NCBI RefSeq assembly: GCF_947623445.1
Contig: NC_135242.1
Location: 682,001 to 746,000 of the forward strand
Origin: Clavelina lepadiformis
Taxonomy: Eukaryota; Chordata; Ascidiacea; Aplousobranchia; Clavelinidae
Length of the DNA stretch: 64,000 bases
Reading direction: 5' to 3'
Shown here: one piece after another, positions 1 through 12,900 of the stretch
How positions within the stretch are numbered: the first letter of the stretch is position 1
Layout: each line of letters opens with the position of its first letter
Notes under the pieces: generated by a model
Seen by the model: only the letters and a program-made list of their open reading frames with translations
Told to the model about the DNA's origin: nothing
The model's database searches: none
Program-made: the position numbers and the translations under genes

Positions 1-903
1 TTTGCAGTTGTGTCAAGTTCTTTTGTGACGTCACTTTAAGGAATTGTTGTGCACTTGTGACGTAATCGTGATGGGTACGTGTTGTTATAGACCTCATGAG
101 GTCGCAATAGAGCCGAAACAGGAAACTTACCACGTTGAAATAGAAAAGAAAAAAATCTAAAATATGTCTAAAATATTCTGGAAGTTAACGCCAAAACAAA
201 ACCCTTTTATTCATAACTTTGCTATTTAAAAGAACAAGTTGATGTAATATCGGCAGAACGTTTCGTGGTAGAGCAATCAGGATGGAGTTAAGGCGCGTAG
301 CAAAAGCGCAAGCATGCGTGACCGAATTTAAGCGGAGTCTGCGTCACCGTTGAAAACCAAGCAGGAAAGATTAGTTTTGAGGCAAAACTCTAGGAAAAAT
401 AGAGAATTTGAAACAAACGGTTGAGTTTATTTTGATCTTATTCTTTTTTATCTTTATAACAACGTGATATGATCGGGTTGCGCTACACAGGAAGTCACTA
501 GCCTTACTGTTGCGTCACACACAAGGATCAATAACCCGATCACGTGATAGCTATGTTTAGATTGCAAAATGAATTTAGCTTGGCGGGTTAGGTCAATTCC
601 TATCTCAGCTTAAATATTATGACACAATAAGTGGAATGTGACGTGGCGATAACCTTTGTTTATTGGCATCGTGATACTTATAACCACATAGGCCGCTAAA
701 AACCATGTTGACTGCTGCTGCCGGACCTGGAGCGAGGTCGATTTGATTCAGCTTCACATTTTCGTTTCGTAAATTCTCGATTTTATTTCAGATTATTTTA
801 CTGGGTTCATTGGTGTGTGACGTAATCATGATTTATTATTTACAGGTGTGTTAAAACAATGACGTAATCTTATCTGCAAACGTCACAGTAGGAGTAGTGC
901 ATT
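1..903 (+). promoter_or_regulatory. Upstream region of gene A with clustered CRE/ATF-like cores
   Basis: No coding exon is visible here. Five forward TGACGT cores begin at 26, 58, 639, 818 and 860, and one reverse core (ACGTCA) lies at 880-885. The first is a full palindromic TGACGTCA. Those at 58, 818 and 860 share the longer string TGACGTAATC, so they look like related copies rather than chance hits. No convincing TATA box was seen. Assignment as the gene A promoter is inference from position; CREB/ATF binding is known for the core motif but not shown here. Confidence 0.4.
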
Positions 904-3900
904 ATGGGAAGGAAGGGAGTGTTGATTGAGGAATCGCCTGTTCACTCCGGATTGGCCGACGCAATGGTACCTTGCACATACGTCAGAATAAAGGACAACT
1001 CGCGCGTTCCGTGCTTCAGTAAAGTGGGACGAGGATGGATGGTCCCGGTAGCGATGCTGCAGCAGGTAAGGCGCGTTCTCACTCGTCTTGACGCCCTCTA
1101 CGTCATATCAATCCGCGAGCGTCATCGAAAATGCGCAGAGATTTGTTTCGCGCAAACCGCCGCCAACTTCCTATCACCTTGGTCAGTCTGCTCACTGGGA
1201 CCGGAGTCGTTCTTTTCCTGTTCCAAGGAACCATCGCTTTAAAGTGTTTGTTTATTTTTCCTACAGCTGCTACTGTTTTTTTTGTGCATTTGTCTGTTTG
1301 GAAATAGAAAGAGTTGACAGCGATAAGAGAAAGTCATAAAAATACTTGACGCCTATTTAATTGAAACACGACTCTTCGGAAAACTTTTTAATTTTCATGC
1401 CATCACCGTCGAACCGTAAAACACTCGGCGATGTCTTGTGGTTTAATATTCACTTAACGTGCAGGGGGGCCTAAATGTGGGCGATAACTTCTGCAATTAA
1501 GACCATGCTGTCGGTTATCCAACGATATGAGCGCTTACTCTGGAAAGGTTTAGCGCTTGCCGTAGCAGTCGTTTCAAATGGGTGGCTGCTACTCCAGGAA
1601 ATGCATAGTTCCATTATTCTGCGGGTGCCGTGTGCCAGAGGGTTGGTGTCGATGAATTGCGCTTAAAGATAGAACGACGTCAGTTTCCTTCCCTATATTG
1701 GTGTTCGCGTTTAATATCCGCTGCAGGCTAATAGCGGAAACACAGTGGATTTTACAATGGGAAGCATTAAGCATCAGCATGCATTAAAGTAGCAACAGCC
1801 AGCAACAGTCTGGCGTTTTCTGTTCTTTGACACTAATTTATTCTTAGCAGTACGACTGGCGGTCAGAATTAAAATATAATTTGAATGAGGCGGCTAGACA
1901 CAGGCACGGCACTTTAGCTGTATCAGCAAGTTGCGTCGTTGCGTGTCACCAGGTCTCCTATTACATGCAAGCTTGGTGGTAATATGCAGGATGTCGGTTA
2001 ATATGTAAATGTAAGCAGCTATTGTGTGGCTAAATTTGATTAACCAAAGTAGGGAAACGAACCGGTCCGCCTCCAGCACCAAGCCTGAAGCGCACATGAA
2101 ATTTAAGCTGTTATTGTTCAGTTTCAGTCAGTCAGCTCGTGGCTTCGCTTGCTTTCAGTTGCTGGCGACTTCCGGAAACTTTGTGAGAAGCCGTTGGTTT
2201 GTTCTTGGTCATTGGTCTATTTTCAGAACCAATAACAGACATCCGGGGAAATTTGCGTCACGAAACGATTTCGTGTTCGGTTTAGACTCAATTTCAGAAA
2301 AATTTCACTTGAGACGCCCATCAGAGGTCTTTACCCATTCATCTGCATAAACTGATGTTAGACATTGAAGCAACGTCAGATTGATTCATATCTGCACGAG
2401 TGTGACAGCTTGCGATTTACCGCCGTGTGCCTCTGTGCGTCGTTGAATGGCTGAATGATTTTCGATATGAATGCTGTCAGACGAGGCGAAACTCTAGAAT
2501 ATTCTTATCTTAAATAGATATTGAGGAAATCAACGGCGCGGACGTTTTTCTTTCTACTTCAAGAACTCTCAGTTTTTAATGATATTTGCAATAAACATTG
2601 AGAATATTTTCAGCAGAAAACAAAAATTCTGCGATAATTTTCTCCCAAGTCTTCATTAACAATGAAATAATAAACGACAAACGATCCTCTCAATCGGAAT
2701 CGGCGCAAACACGAGCTCGGTAACCGAGTCTCGAGCGATGAGGAATCATCGTCGTCTTTAAGCGGTGCAAAGACTTTCCTTGGTCCCAGTATAGAGATTA
2801 TGTGCTAGCAGGTTCCACGACCGTTGTGTAGCGATGTCAATATTGGCTGAATTTAATATTTGATCTGTACTTCAATGTTATCTAATCGCGCGTGATAAAA
2901 TATTGATAAGGTCCAGTGTAACAATGGTCTCCTTGTTTCTGTAGGTTCATTTTCCCAGACAAAAGCTAGCAAAGGTTGAGAGAGTGATCCATAGAGTTAC
3001 CGACGGAGCTACTCGAATGACAAATCTAGAAATCCAAGTTATGAAACGTTGGGTGAAGAATTTCCCCGAAGTAAGAAATTTTGCCCCCCTCACGGAGAAC
3101 GAGATGGCCTGCGCGCTCGAGAGCGTTGAGGTAGGTTTCGTTTTGTAGAATGAATCGAAAATTTATTTGACCTTAAAATTAAATATTGATAAGAATAGTC
3201 CGAAATATGATAGTTGTTGACATTATAGATAAATATAGAATATCCTTTCTGATACGTTGTTTTGTAAACAGTCTTCTTAACGTTAAGCTAATTATTAACC
3301 TTTCAATAAATTATTTTGAGTTATTTCTGTTGAATTAATTATTTAAACGCTTTGTGACCTATACCGTATTATATGAAATCACATTTTCCGATTTGTGGGT
3401 TGCTGTTTTATCTGTAGATAAATATTTCTAAAAATAATGATTAGGTTTTCATTGGTCGGAAATATTTCCTTCCCACGGTAGTAGTGCGTTATGTTGCTTG
3501 TTAGAGTTTAATCATTGCAACTGCGCAATGTTTGCTGACGTAAGCTAGCTTCTATTCTCAGCAATTAGAACAAACATTGCTGTAAGGCTACGATATATGT
3601 AATCTATTCTTCTGCAATTAGTTCCATGTTGGTAGAAATCACAATAATCATAAAAGTGAATTCTGATGGTTTCGCTATTTTACCTTTATTTAAACCGAGC
3701 TCTGACGAAAAGTTATATTCAAACTTTCTGAATGGATAAAAGACAATGTTTGTTTTAAATAATAATTTAGGAAGCCGTCACAGTGACGCAATAAACAAAA
3801 GCATAATTGGTTGGAGTAGTTCGAATGAGATTGAGATTGTATGGGAATAGGACGTCTAATAAGTAATAACCCGTTTTGGAATAAGTGAAAATTTCTTTTG

Positions 3901-6900
3901 AATGAATTGTTTGAGTGATTTGAACTTACTTAAGGCCACAATTAACGTACAAATATTCTTCATCCTTCTTTTCTTTTTGCATGACATGGATGTCTCAATT
4001 TCCTAATTTTCTTATTGGTTTTTCTCTATTTATTATTTTCAATCACTAAAAATGTTTTTAGAAATCATACAAATGACAACAAAATTTGAACACTTCGAGC
4101 TCGAGTAAAACCCTCCCGGTTTCAATTTGTTGAGAATGTTAAATATTAGCTGACGATTGTTTTGTTCCATTAAACGTTATTGGACACGATGATTGTGGTT
4201 ATTCAGCTTGTTCTCATTGTTACCTTAATCCCAAACAACCCGAACAAAACATCTTTATCGAAATCCTCGATGTTATGCATCACCGACACCCAACTTTCAA
4301 AATGATGCAAAAATGTTGAAAACATTCACTAGTTTTTATTTAAACCAGAGTTGAAAATTATGGAATTAGCTTTGCTATTCAATCATAAATGGTACAAGAT
4401 ATTCCGTGATAACTTTTATTTCAGTTAAAGCGTTATGATATCTATGTGCTTGCATAGAACATTTGATGTTTATTGCAGGATGCTTTGTAGGTTACAAGCG
4501 ATAATATGTTTCGAAAAAAAATTTCTTGGTCTTTAAAAATACTTAAAGTAAAATAAAATACGAAAAACAGCCCCTTACAGAGAAAACTTTCTACAAAAAT
4601 ATATTACATTCATTTGCATAACTATAAAAGTATTCTTTAGTCCCACATGTTCACGCGTCCTATACTTGGTAACTGTATGTTGTTAAGTTTCTTTAATAAT
4701 AATTTATAAAATCATTATTAGTTGCAAAACCCCATAAAATAAATTAATAGGAAATTAAAAGTGCCTCAGGCCACATGTGCTGTCAAGTAGGTGAGATATA
4801 AACGCAAAATCCATTTGTTCATTTCCAAATTCCAGACCAGATAGAATCTAAAACCGATCGTATTTTGTAAAATCATTCGCTCAAGAACATTTTAGAACAG
4901 GTTTAAATTTCTAGGAACCAAGCAAAACTATTTTTGTTGGCCAGTGTTGTTGAAACGTTGATTTATAAAAACATGTTTTCCAATTCATGATTTTTCCTGG
5001 TTCTTTGTACGCGAAAAAAACACGTAAATTTTGCACAAAACTGGACGAGTTGTGGGTTACGAAAAACCGAAACTTCCTGCAAAGCGAACTTTATAAATTC
5101 AACATTTTTTTCGTTTAATGATTCTTGATGTTCAATGTTAATTTGTAGGATTTTGTAAAATGTAGAATTTGTGCAGCGCTAAACAACCCAACAGATAAAT
5201 ATTATTGCGTATATAGCGCTTGTAATAGTACAAAGGATGAGTGCTGACGTAATAATTGGAGGAAATTATGTCCATATCTGAATGAAATGGTTGAATCATC
5301 TTCATTGTGTACAACAATTTATGTGGCATTATAAATACCCATTATACGTGTCAGCAGGTATATGAATGGAGGTCTTTCTTCCATCATAGTGCTTAGATTA
5401 TTTCAAACGTTTTCATAAAACAATGCAACAATCTGTTGTTAAAAAAATGTCGAAATTGTCTGATGAAATACCGTTTATTATTTTTTTTTATTATTTAGGT
5501 AATTTAAAATCTAAATCATTTTCATAGGGTTTACGTGAAAGATTTCTTGAAAATGCTTTATTTTTCATTTCAAGCTGATGCCCAAATGAGTTCATTGTTA
5601 CGTAATAATGGACTTCTTATACATATTTATTTGTGCGAAAAACTTTGTTTTGTGAAAAATTCAACTTAGTTGTTTGGCAATCTTTCATACAATATCTGAG
5701 ATCACCCAAATAAAGGTTCACATAGAATTTCATGTAAACAGTGTTTTTGCCAACGCGAATCTTTTGCGATAGAAAAAGGTTGCAAACAAATTTACATTGT
5801 TCAGTTGATTTCATTCACTCAGACCAAGAATTTAATTGCAGAAAAATTACGAGAAAATTCTTGAAATGTTGTTCAACACATCAAAGCTGTCGCAGCGTCA
5901 TTCCGGAAGACCAAAGTCAAATCGAACGTCACAAAGGAAGACCAGGTCCCCCCAGCTTCGTGGCGCTGGTTCTTTTGAAAAATATCTGAGTCCTTACTTT
6001 AGAAAGAACCTTGGTTTGAAAGATGATACAATTGGGGTGAAAAACGATCCAACAGCGGTTCCATTATCGCCAGATAAAGTAGGCTGCACCACAGGATCTA
6101 CCTTTGACAATCTGAGGCACGAATACAACTCTGATACTGAAGATAATATGACCGCGTCACCACTTCTTGATGACGCCACACCACAAGTAGCATGTGAATC
6201 AATTTCTTCGCCCAAGTCTACTTCATTCGGTTCTTCCACCAACATTCGACAAGATGACGACACCATCCCGACAACCAATAAGAATAAACCTAGTGATTCT
6301 ACAACCATAATTCCGTCATCAAAGAATAAAGGTAAAGTCACAAAAGCATCAAGCAACGTCATTTCAAGTACTGATTGTGTCGTCACAAAGACTAAAAAGA
6401 ACAAACGCAATAAGACTCGCTCGGAAAAAGTCTGCATAAAGAAAGACTGGGTTTCAACAAATTCTGTTGAATTGATCACAACTTGTCAGGAAACTACGTC
6501 TGAGGTCACCACTGAAACCGTCTCCTTGGCAACCAAACCAACCAGCAAGTCGTCCCCAGTTGAGCAAATCTCAGCTGCGAACAAAGGAATCAAAACAAGA
6601 TCCAGCAGCAACGTTATAACAAAGAAACATTCAAGTACGTCAGTGTTCGATGCCAAAACGACATATTCACAAACTACTGTAAAGAAGAAAAGCCCAACTC
6701 TAAAAGCGCCCTCAAACGTGGGAAAATGCGGCGCAAAGCAGCGTGAGAAGTCACGTGATCATGACGTTGCGATACAAAGCCGACTACCTAACAAATCCTT
6801 CGATCTACCGCCCAAAGACATGTCTAATAATCAAGTTGCAAATGGATACAACCTCTATGCTGATCCGGGAAAGCAAAACGCATTGAGTACTTTTACCCCT

Positions 6901-9900
6901 AACATTGCGTTCTACAGCGCGCCCCCCAACGGACAAGTTAACCATGGCGGCAAGGATTCGCGGAACATATTTGACGCGCTGACAATGGCGCCTTTTTATA
7001 GCAATTATGACGCACACACTAGTCTCGTGCAGCCATACACTTTGAGCTGGTACTGGGCACCTCCTGTAGTGCAGGCGCCAGTTGTTCCTATGTTCCCGCT
7101 AAACTGTGACGACACCAAGCCTTCGAAGTCCCAGGTCACGTCAAATGGCCAAAAAGAATCCCACGTTGACGTCAATTCTTCCATTATTGTTACGTCACAA
7201 ATAAAAAATACTAAAGAAAGAAAACGTCGACACCGGAGGTGTGATGATAAGAGGAGAAGCTCGTCTCATGAGAAGAAGAGCGGTCGCCATCATAAGCCTG
7301 ACTCTCGCAGAACGTCGCGCGATCCCGAACCAGGTTCCTGTCACAAAACATCTTCAAAGCTCAAGAACTCATCGAAAGCGAAAAAGAGCGATCATCGCGA
7401 AACTACTCCGGTTGGAAAACGTTTCAATGACAAGAAAATCAACAAAAAATATGACTTTTATCCGCACTATCCACGCTATAGGACGCAGTGGAGCGATACT
7501 TACAACAGACGTCGCTCTCCCCGTGTCCCGTTGCGCGGAAGCTTTTATCGCGTCTCTCCCATACGTTGCTCCTCGAACGTTCCTGTTGAAAGCTCTCGTG
7601 AGAAGCCGAATTCGGAAGAATCTTTGGATGACCATGGACCTAATAAAACCCAACCTAGGGAGAAGAAATCTTCTGAGCAATCGTCGAACATGGAATTTAC
7701 GGCCAGAAGCTCATCACTTGACGTTAAAAATTCTAAGCGGGTCGCCCAGTCGGTACGAAGCGAATTTCCACTCGCCAACGAGGTGTCGAAGTTGATCAAC
7801 TTAATTCATAAAAATGCCAACAGACCAAACTCACTCGTGACAGAGTCGAAGAGACCGATTGCTCGAGCAGGATCCCCGCAAGTACAGAGGAAAAAGAAGC
7901 GACCAAATCATCCTCCAGATTCTATCACCAGTCAAGAGACAACAGTCCCCGGTCCTGAAGTAGAGCAAGGGGACATGTCAAAGGAAGTTGAAAAAATGAA
8001 TTCTAGTCCTTCAGCCATGATAGCAAAGCGCGCCACCGATATTGATGGAAATGGTTCAACGAAGGATGAAGCACAGGCGGAATGGTTACTCGCAGCGCCC
8101 TCTGCTTTCTGGATGGACGACCCATTTGCCGATTTCGACGTTGCTGTCTCTTCTTTCGCTTCGGAGGAAGAAAGAAAGACGAAAGCTTTAGACGAGAAAC
8201 CAAATCAAGTCTTTAACCCAAACGTGCAAGTGGAGAGCAGCGTTGATGCGAGAACGCGAAGAGAGAGATTGCAATCCTGCGATTTGAGCGGTCAATGCGA
8301 CGCGGAGTTAGAATCAAGGAACACTTATCCCCGACAATGGAAGAAGTTGATGGTGGAGAAAGCGCAGCAGGAAAAATCGAAACCTAACGCGACAGAGGAC
8401 CATCCGTCAACCGATCTGACCGTCCTTGCTCCGCTGGGTGCCTTGTCTGAGTCAACAAGCCTGAAAAAAACATCCAACGCCGAAGAAGAATCTGATGTTG
8501 AAAGTGAAGACATCCAACTTCGAATCTTTTCGGTTGTGAGTGAGAAAGCTGTCCAAGAAACTCCTGTAGCTGAAGAGCCATTCAGCATCACAAATATTCC
8601 CGTCCTTGTTCCAAAACTTGAGCCCTTTGTTACGCGTTTGATGAGCGAACAAGGTCCTCCACCAGTTCATTCACTCAAAACTTTTGACATACCAGCTCTC
8701 GACCTTTCCTCGTGCAACGAAAAATTTGATGACTCTGCTACAAATGTTTCATCTCCGGCTGTAGAGATAGTGTCCGGGATAGAAGTCAAGGACAAAAGTG
8801 TGCAGCAGGCAGACTTATCTCATTCTCGGGAAGACAAGACCGGTCTTGAGCAAAAACAAGATCCTACAATTGATGAAGAAGCTGGTGAGCCCTTACTGGC
8901 CCCCTCGGATGAAAGCTCCTGTCGATCTGGAGGGAGAGCAGCCAACCCCACATGTATAGTATCAGCTGCGCATGATGGGCGTCTGAATAGAGACAACATC
9001 TTGAAAGGCAATGCCGAACTGAAACAACCTGTTGTCGAAGAGATAAATACTTCCCTGAAGTCGCAAGGTTTGGTACCAGTGTTAGGAGATAAAGAATCTT
9101 TGCACCAAGATAAAACCGACCACAGTAATCCAACCAACCTCATAGATGACAAACCAACGAAAGCATTCATCGATATCGTGAACTCTGCTCAAACTGTTGC
9201 GACTGTTACCGTCAAACTGGTTGAAACCAAGTCAAGAAAGGTTGCACGAGGGAAGGAAACTTGCAGGGAGCCTGTATCAGCTCACCACGAGCAAATTCAA
9301 CCAACCACGAGCGCTGAAGACGACGTAACCCAGTCCGCAAAGAATATGGCGTGTTTAGGAAGTGACTCTACGAAGCCTACAAGGGCTGTCACCAAGAAAA
9401 AGCCGCCTACAAAAAGAAGAACACGACGAAAGAAAAGAAACACTTTGCTGAGGACTAAACGACGACGCCGCCTTCCGTCGATTTCATCCGACGACGAAAC
9501 GCTTGCCAACATCGCCAGAAGTCTTTCCGCTAGAGAGCGTGAAACGCGCGAAGCAAATGAGACAGATGACGACGATGACGCAGCTCTGATGTCATGCGAG
9601 GCATTTCTGTCAAATGTAGATAGATTGACAGACAAGATTGGCAGGAAGAATGAGAATAAACCGGACGACGGCATCGACATTTCTCCTGCATCGGCCGCGA
9701 GTTCTGTTAATCAACAGACGACTTCTACTCCTCTAAGCAGCCCACATAAGCAGCTCAAAACGCAAAGTCATCCATTTGGGAAGGAACTTCAATCTGAGCT
9801 ATTGGTGACCCCGCAATTAAGTCAGTTTGATGAAGATTTACCGGAACTTGTTGTTGAGGTAATTGGTTATCCATATTATGATAATTTACTTGAATATATT

Positions 9901-12900
9901 TATGGTTTGTAGCAACTATTGTTTTACTTTGCAAGCAAGCAGTGTTTTAAGAATATCTTATTACTTTTTTGTAGTACGTCGGTGAAAGGTGCGGGCAGCA
10001 GTCAACAAGTGAACCAAATGAAAAGTTTATTCAGCCATTCGCTTCAGCAATATGCAGCACTTCTACCCTGCCTAAGGATACGTGCTCTTCTTCTCAGGAG
10101 GAAGTAGTTAATTCGTCTTCATCGTCGACTGTTACTGGAAGCTACAGAGAAGAAATCAGCACAGACACAGCTTCAGAAGACAACTCCAGATCATTTTCGA
10201 CAAGTGCTGGGAATTGCCAAGTCGAGAACACAGACACCGCGTCGGAAAATAACTCGTCCTCATCGTCGACAGATACTGGAAGTTATCGGGAAGAAATCAG
10301 CACAGACACAGCTTCAGAAAATAACTCAAGATCACCATCAACAGGTGCTGGAAACTACACAATGGAGATCACGGACACTGTGACTGAAAACATCGAGTCT
10401 GTTGTAGAAACATCTGATGGTACTGAGCAAAATAAAAATAGTTTTTGTCGAGTAGTTGAACAATTCGAGAAGAATTCTGTGTCCTCAATTCCAGCCGAAA
10501 TTCCAAGTCAACCTCATCCTGAAACGAACTTTCTATCGCTTTCGAACGATGACAACGTTGGAAAATCTACTGAGCAGAACTCTGATTGTTTCCTGACGTC
10601 AGCAGAAAAAACGTCACCATGCCATTTCAGTTCTGATCAAAACGCAGGAGAAACACCACAGGAGGCCACTCCTGGAAGCAGCACTGTCCATCAGGCAACG
10701 AATTATGATGATCGTTGCCGATCAAACCTAGTTCCAGTTGCTGTAAGTTCTTGCCAATTGGAATCCAAAGAAAATTTTACGACCAATCCAGGTACAGTAG
10801 ATTAGACATAGATATATATAGACTAGATGGAGCAGATATAACCAACCTGGATGAGTTGATTAAATTGTTTTTTGTTGTTGTAGAAAAAAACCTCATAACT
10901 CCAACCACAGCGAACAACAACGAAACTCTTGATGATTCTTGTCACTTGACGCAAGAAGAAAGTAAAAGTAGAGAATTTACCATTAATCCAGGTACATGAA
11001 AATGTCCATTTGACCACTCAATTATTTTTGCAAGTTTAAATGTAAATGTTTGTTTCATTATATGTAAGATTTTATCTGGTGTTGGCTTTAAACGCCTTCA
11101 AAATCAGGACAGACACAGTGCGTGTTAAAAACAATGCTTCAAAAACAAATATATTTGTTATGCAATAGTTTTGTGACGTATAAACATTCCCAGACCAGAA
11201 TAATTTCACGACACAAAAGATAGCAAGACGCAAAAATCAACATTTGTCAATAATTCCCACAATTTTAGATAATTTTGTGAATCTGGGGTAGTTTGGGTAT
11301 TAAAGTATTCAATAAAATTAAAAACTGCTTAAAAAATGTTTACTTAGGGTTATTATTATTTAAGCAGGAAGCTAGTTTATGATCGCAACAAAAATCATGC
11401 CGACTGTCAATCGACTACACATTGTTTCCAACAATCAAAAGATGGAAATTTGCTGAAGTTTCCACAATCTCTTCGATTATTTATTTAAGCAGTTTTCTCT
11501 CTTTCTTATTCTCGGCCAATATATACAAACTCAATTTGTAGATGACAATCTACTTGAACAAATCCATATGTTAAGTAATATTTAAATTATCATATATATG
11601 ACGTCAATTATATCTGACGGAAATAAAGTCGCCAGTTTACTGCTGTAGACCATTGCAGGAGACATTTTATTTTTTACTGGAAACCTCTTTCAATGATTAT
11701 GCCATGTTTTGGTGGATTCTATTTCTGGCCCTCATCAGCCAAACTATAATTCACCAAAATATAGGTGGTGGTTTAACAGCGGAAAGCGCACCACAACACA
11801 AACAACTGACCTAAACTGAGACAAAGTCTTGTTCTTGCAGAACAAGATGCTTCTGATCGACCAGTTGAAAATATCAAGAATATGCAAGAACGCGCCAACA
11901 AAGGTAACAGATGGATATTCGCATCCCTGCTTGTTGGGCGCTTCAATCTCCAACTTTGAACGATCCAACTTTGAACTTTGAACTTCGTGCTCCGCTTTTT
12001 CAATATCTTGTTTTAATTTTTGTGTCATCGTTGTTATCATTATTGTTATTTCTTTAACAGACCAGCCAAGCTTAGTCCAACATCAACCCATTGCCAAGGA
12101 TGCGTCTTTCGTTCAGTCGCCGAAGGCTCCCCAACATTTGCCGCACAATATCAGTCAGTTGCTGACCATTGCCAAAAGCTCTGAGCACTGCGCGGAACCT
12201 AAGCAATATCCTTCACCGACATTGAGCCAACTTTCTACTTCGGTATCGAGCGTACCACCAATAGCGCCACCGCCTGGGGTGGTTCTCTCTAATTCTCAGG
12301 ATTCCCACAGTAGGCAACAGGTCAAATACGATAAAACTTCCGGTAATATCAGAGCTGGACAACTTAGACCGCAAGAGTTTGTTTTTCCCACGTTGGAAGT
12401 TCATCCTGACGCCAAGTCATCCAATCTTCGACTACTTGACCGGGTTAACGGGGCGCCTTTCATCCAAACATCGGGCACTGTGCCTCTCCTAGTACCAGGA
12501 CCAGTTTCAAGTATCAGGCAGAAATCTCTAGCAAGGCTCGTCCAAGTAAGAGCAGACCCGACCCAACCTCTCCAGTATCAGCATGGCATTATGGAGATTG
12601 AGTTCAGAGCGCCCGTGTCCTTGCTCGAGTGCACCCGACCGTTACCTCAGAATACGTCTGCTACCCCCTTCCTTCGTCGCCGCGTGCCATACATTCAAGC
12701 CAGGTGGAGAACCAAACTCCTGGGAACCAAACCCCACGAATTGCCCACAGATACAGACTTTCTCCTCATCAGACTTCGCGACGTCGCTCTGATGTTACGC
12801 GCTCGTTCCTGTGACGTTATCAACAGCGTTTCACGTCACGATATTCGACTATTCCGACCAGGTTTCTACTCAGAGCGAGTGTTTAGGGAAATTTACTACA